From positions 1 to 8,165 of the forward strand of contig CAMFLG010000121.1 in assembly GCA_945957495.1 (NCBI GenBank): a stretch of DNA of 8,165 nucleotides, given 5' to 3'. Source of the stretch: an uncultured Pseudorhodobacter sp. GTDB lineage: Bacteria > Pseudomonadota > Alphaproteobacteria > Rhodobacterales > Rhodobacteraceae. Below the pieces are notes generated by a model, which ran no database searches, was not told the origin of the DNA, and saw nothing but the letters and a program-made list of their open reading frames with translations. A program made the position numbers and the translations under genes. Shown here piece by piece: positions 5,419-8,165 of the stretch (positions within the stretch are counted from its first letter, which is position 1; each line of letters begins with the position of its first letter).

Positions 5419-6227
5419 CGCCCCGCGATGCGGCGGGCGACCTCGCGGTAGGTCAGGTCATGTTCAAACGCGCCGGTTTGCAGAAAGGCCATCACCTGCG
5501 CGATCACCAGCGGGTTGTTCATCATGAAAGTGTGGCTGACCGGCAGAACGATGTGATCCTGCATACCGTCCACCATGGTGCTTGCCACCGACACCTTGCC
5601 ATCATCCGGCCCGTCGATCAGGCTGGAAAACAACGGGTTGAGCGAGACATTGCCCGCGATCACCCCCAGTTCGAAATCGACGCTGCCGAATTGCGCCATC
5701 ACGCCATCGGGTTTGGTGCCTAACTCCAACCCCGCAGGGCCGGTGATGACGCGGTAAAGCGCCATATCGCCGAACACATCCACAATCTCGGAACCCTGGT
5801 TCGGCGGCGCCAGCATGACGACGCGGCCCATATTGGCCGGGCGGTTCTGCGCAAGCCAGCCGCGCACCAGAATCCCGCCCATCGAATGAGTGACAAAGTT
5901 CACCCGCGCCTCACCACATTCGGCGACGGCCTCGCCGACATAGCCCAGCAGATTGGCGATGGTGGTTTCGCGCGAGGGATAATCCAGCGAAACAACGTGA
6001 TAGCCCGCCGCCCCCAGCATCTGATCCAGCAACAACAGCGAGGATTCGCTGCGCCCCAGCCCATGGATCAGCACCACGCAATCGCCAGAGGTGCTGACCT
6101 CTGCCGTTTGTGCGGCAAGGCTGGCGGGCAGAAGGGCGGCAAGCATGGCAAACCAGGCCTTGCTGCGGGGAAGCAGTCGCAACAGCGACAAGAAAGGGCG
6201 GCGCGGGGGGGTGGGATTCGTAACCAT
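5415..6227 (-). CDS. Exported lipase/esterase (alpha/beta hydrolase)
   Basis: A 270-residue alpha/beta hydrolase, probably acting on lipid or ester substrates outside the cytoplasm. Visible elements are the oxyanion segment VVLIHGLG (51-58), the nucleophile elbow FVTHSMGGI with Ser115, the acid in GPDDGKVSV (Asp209 most likely) and LPVSHTF with His232. The N-terminus has a long basic region followed by a hydrophobic stretch (24-39) ending ASLAA-Q, a plausible cleavage after residue 39. PRRPFLS (8-14) resembles a Tat motif but is separated from the hydrophobic stretch by further basic residues, so Sec or Tat is undecided. The mature part has only two cysteines, Cys50 and Cys104, able to form a disulfide. 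ATG 6227 has a weak AGG upstream; Met28 is an alternative start. It lies 102 bases downstream of the S1 protease on the same strand. Confidence 0.85.
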   Translation of the reverse strand: MVTNPTPPRRPFLSLLRLLPRSKAWFAMLAALLPASLAAQTAEVSTSGDCVVLIHGLGRSESSLLLLDQMLGAAGYHVVSLDYPSRETTIANLLGYVGEAVAECGEARVNFVTHSMGGILVRGWLAQNRPANMGRVVMLAPPNQGSEIVDVFGDMALYRVITGPAGLELGTKPDGVMAQFGSVDFELGVIAGNVSLNPLFSSLIDGPDDGKVSVASTMVDGMQDHIVLPVSHTFMMNNPLVIAQVMAFLQTGAFEHDLTYREVARRIAGR

Positions 6228-6329
6228 GCCGGAAACCTACCCCGCCGCCCCGGTTGAGGCGAGTCTGATATGGCCAAACGGGCGGACGTTTCGCCACGGC
6301 GGGCCAATTTGTCCGGCAGCCGGTGCAGG

Positions 6330-7379
6330 TCAGGGGGTGTTGTTGATCACGCCTTCCAGCCAAGGCAGAAAGCTGGATATCCGGGTATAGGCCGAAAACA
6401 GCGCGGTTTCCTCGCAGCCTTCGCCAGTCGCGGCGGTCAGGCCCCAACTGACAACGCCCGCCTGAACATAGGTGCCATCCTCCAGCGGCACCACCAGGGG
6501 ACCGCCGCTGTCGCCGGAACAGGCGGTCTTGCCGCCCTCGAACGAGCCGGAACACAGCATGTTCTTGCTCATCGGTTGTGGCGCGCGGGCAATCAGATCA
6601 TCCCATATCGCATAGGCGTCGTCGTCATTCAGGCTAAGCGCATTGACAGCATAGCCAAAGCCATCGGCGGCAACCTCGGCGCGGGCCTGCATCAGGGTCT
6701 GATTGCACTGATCGCGGTCCATCATCTGGATTTCGGTTTCATGCAGGGCGTTGGGGTGGCTGCCGCCCTCTAGCAGGCCCCAGCCGGTGACGATGGTGAT
6801 GACGCCGGGGCTGTCGATCATATCGCCAAATTCGGCATCCGGCACCTGAATGGTGGCGTAGGGAACGCGGGGTTTGCGGGCAAGTTTGATCAGGGCGATG
6901 TCATAATCAAAGCCGGTGCCAACATAATCGGGGTGGCGGAAGATCTGATCTGCCGGGATGACCTCGCCGCTGCCCGCCTCGATCACGTTCGATCCGACAA
7001 AGACCGAAAGCGCGCCCGGGTCCAGATCGCCCCAATCGCCGTTGTCGTCCTGCATATGGACGCAATGCGCCGCCGTCAGCACCCATTTGTCAAGGATCAG
7101 CGAGCCGCCGCAGAACTGCGCATCGGGGTTCACCGGCATGCCTGTAACCAGCAAGGCAACCTGCCAGGGCCAGGCACCGTCGGCAGACAGTTTGCCACCC
7201 ACCACCTTGCCACCGCCCGCCGCGGCGGCTTTGGCCTCAAACGCGGCCTTTGCGCCGGATTTCGCCCAGGAAAACGGCGCGGCGGCGGGTTTGGCAAAGC
7301 TGGGTTTGGTTTCGGCCATGGCGGCAGGTGCCAGCAGCACAAATGCCAGTCCCGCCAAAGTGAGTCCTGCTTTGATCAT
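6330..7379 (-). CDS. Secreted trypsin-fold (S1 family) serine protease
   Basis: A 349-residue chymotrypsin-fold endopeptidase made as a precursor. Residues 1-22 form a signal peptide ending AMA-E. Residues 23-57 are an Ala/Lys-rich pro-segment, followed by Lys58-VVGG, a zymogen-type activation site. The triad is His105 (LTAAHC), Asp160 (DYDIALIKL) and Ser291 (CSGDSGGPLV). Cys90-Cys106 and Cys287-Cys322 match the conserved disulfides C42-C58 and C191-C220. The residue at chymotrypsin position 189 is Thr285, not trypsin's Asp, and position 226 is Ser, so Arg/Lys preference is not expected. Between Cys225 and Cys276 there are 50 residues against 13 in trypsin, an acidic insertion near the pocket. 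The start has a strong SD that contains the upstream gene's stop codon, so it is translationally coupled to that gene. Confidence 0.93.
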   Translation of the reverse strand: MIKAGLTLAGLAFVLLAPAAMAETKPSFAKPAAAPFSWAKSGAKAAFEAKAAAAGGGKVVGGKLSADGAWPWQVALLVTGMPVNPDAQFCGGSLILDKWVLTAAHCVHMQDDNGDWGDLDPGALSVFVGSNVIEAGSGEVIPADQIFRHPDYVGTGFDYDIALIKLARKPRVPYATIQVPDAEFGDMIDSPGVITIVTGWGLLEGGSHPNALHETEIQMMDRDQCNQTLMQARAEVAADGFGYAVNALSLNDDDAYAIWDDLIARAPQPMSKNMLCSGSFEGGKTACSGDSGGPLVVPLEDGTYVQAGVVSWGLTAATGEGCEETALFSAYTRISSFLPWLEGVINNTP

Positions 7380-7386
7380 GTTTGCG

Positions 7387-7394
7387 CCCTCCTA
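7387..7394 (-). promoter_or_regulatory. Shine-Dalgarno of the S1 protease, fused to the upstream stop codon
   Basis: On the minus strand TAGGAGGG (7394-7387) is followed after 7 bases by ATG 7379. Its first three bases are the TAG stop of the upstream gene, so ribosomes finishing that gene stop on the start site of the protease. This shows an operon and translational coupling. Confidence 0.85.
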
Positions 7395-8165
7395 TTCATA
7401 TGGCACCACCCGCACCATCTGTCTTAGCAGAAACAGTGCGGCAGGTTTGCTGGAAAATCCACGCGATGCGGTGTCTGGGTCTGGCTCCAGCGTGGCCGCG
7501 AACCAGCCTGCGGTATCCGTGCCGCGCGGCGTGTCCGGTTCGGCCAGCCGGGTCAGATCAACCCGCGCCGCCCCCGGCTCTGCCGGGACGGCCAGCACGA
7601 AGATCTGGTCCATCGCCGCCGGGCCGGGCGTGATCACCACCCCGGCGCGCAGCTTTTCGCCCGGCGCCAGACGGTTGGACAGGCCCTGCTTTGGCCAGAC
7701 CGGGGTGATGCTGAAATCAGCGTTGAAATAAAGGATCGACACATCCAGATCGCGGCCCGAGGTGTTTCTTGCCGCCAGCCACAACTGATCGCAAGGATGC
7801 AGGCCAAGGGCGGGCTCGATCCCCTGCGCCGGACCCGGCGCGGCGCAACCGCTGGCGGTTTCGGCGGCGGGTTTGGCCTGCCAGGTCAACGAAAGCGCGG
7901 GCGTGCCGGTCAGGCTGCGGCCCGCGACGGCGGCGAAAAGCCGTTGCAGGCGCAGGGAATGGGCGGCGAGGTCGGTGACACGGGCCAGCGCATCGGCCTC
8001 CGTCTCACCGGGTTGCAGGGTGATGCGGGGGGTGGAGTTCGGGCCAAACGGGTCCAGCACGCCCTCTGCTCCGGCAAGGGCGACGGTGCCGCCGGTCAGG
8101 ATCGGCACCAGATCGGCCGCCGTTTCCCCCGGGCCAAGGGCTGCGCGCCAGCGGCTGTAGTCGGC
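7392..8165 (-). CDS. C-terminal 257 residues of a larger protein, possibly caspase family (partial)
   Basis: The frame is open through the right edge, so the gene continues outside the window; GTG 8108 is inside the frame and not a convincing start. What is visible is an Ala-rich helical stretch, LVPILTGGTVALAG (first 35 residues or so), then a beta-rich domain with GLHPCDQLWLAARNTSGRDLDVSILYFNAD, ITPVWPKQGLSNRLAPGEKLR and DLTRLAEPDTPR, ending VPYE. From memory, this order (a hydrophilic beta-sandwich with ILYFNADFSI, a SNRLAPGE turn and a DLTRLAEP-like end) resembles the C-terminal region of bacterial caspase-family (C14, DUF4384-like) proteins. The catalytic domain is not in view, so this is only a suggestion. 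It is coupled to the S1 protease, with 12 bases between stop and start. Two cysteines lie about 22 residues apart. Confidence 0.5.
   Translation of the reverse strand, partial: ADYSRWRAALGPGETAADLVPILTGGTVALAGAEGVLDPFGPNSTPRITLQPGETEADALARVTDLAAHSLRLQRLFAAVAGRSLTGTPALSLTWQAKPAAETASGCAAPGPAQGIEPALGLHPCDQLWLAARNTSGRDLDVSILYFNADFSITPVWPKQGLSNRLAPGEKLRAGVVITPGPAAMDQIFVLAVPAEPGAARVDLTRLAEPDTPRGTDTAGWFAATLEPDPDTASRGFSSKPAALFLLRQMVRVVPYE

Noticed and set aside
6228..6329. Promoter or terminator in the gap between the S1 protease and the lipase
   Set aside because: Only a weak AAACG/CGTTT inverted pair and no convincing -35/-10 set or stem plus T-run; read-through from the protease gene cannot be excluded.

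Overview
The window looks like the end of a draft contig from a GC-rich alphaproteobacterium, most likely of the Rhodobacterales (Rhodobacteraceae type). The reasons are the GC-rich codon use, TrpA and YchF sequences of proteobacterial type, and TTAA-N7-TTAA (CtrA-box-like) words between genes. This placement is inference, as no marker gene is present. The first 46 bases are not genomic: they are an untrimmed Illumina Nextera i7 adapter with a Tn5 mosaic end, so biology starts at base 47.

Layout, left to right. (1) 47-471, minus: the first 141 codons of trpA (tryptophan synthase alpha), cut off by the contig end. (2) 667-1764, plus: ychF, a conserved ribosome-associated ATPase, with its own promoter just upstream. 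(3) 1760-1905: a spacer with a 16-bp tandem repeat, a double hairpin and a CtrA-box-like palindrome. (4) 1928-3810: a divergent pair, a tetracycline-repressor-type TetR (minus) and a TetA-type MFS drug/H+ antiporter (plus). They share an 80-bp control region with two identical tet-operator-like palindromes and superimposed back-to-back promoters. (5) 3898-5205, plus: a membrane-anchored DUF900-type alpha/beta hydrolase, possibly co-transcribed with the pump. (6) 5206-5414: a spacer with a second double hairpin, a second TTAA-N7-type site inside a long hairpin, and a roughly 100-bp element with inverted ends resembling a MITE. (7) 5415-6227, minus: an exported lipase/esterase. (8) 6330-7379, minus: an exported trypsin-fold (S1) protease. 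(9) 7392-8165, minus: the C-terminal 257 residues of a larger protein, possibly a caspase-family (C14) protein, coupled to the protease by a stop codon lying inside the protease's Shine-Dalgarno sequence.

How the genes work together. The tet-type pair is a self-contained ligand-induced efflux module: the pump keeps all the key TetA charged residues, whereas the repressor keeps the metal ligands of the drug pocket but has lost the usual tetracycline contacts. The right-hand genes form a likely envelope-proteolysis cluster (caspase-like protein, S1 protease with an unusual specificity pocket, perhaps the lipase). The two convergent spacers carry the same composite intergenic module in the same order and with almost the same spacing.
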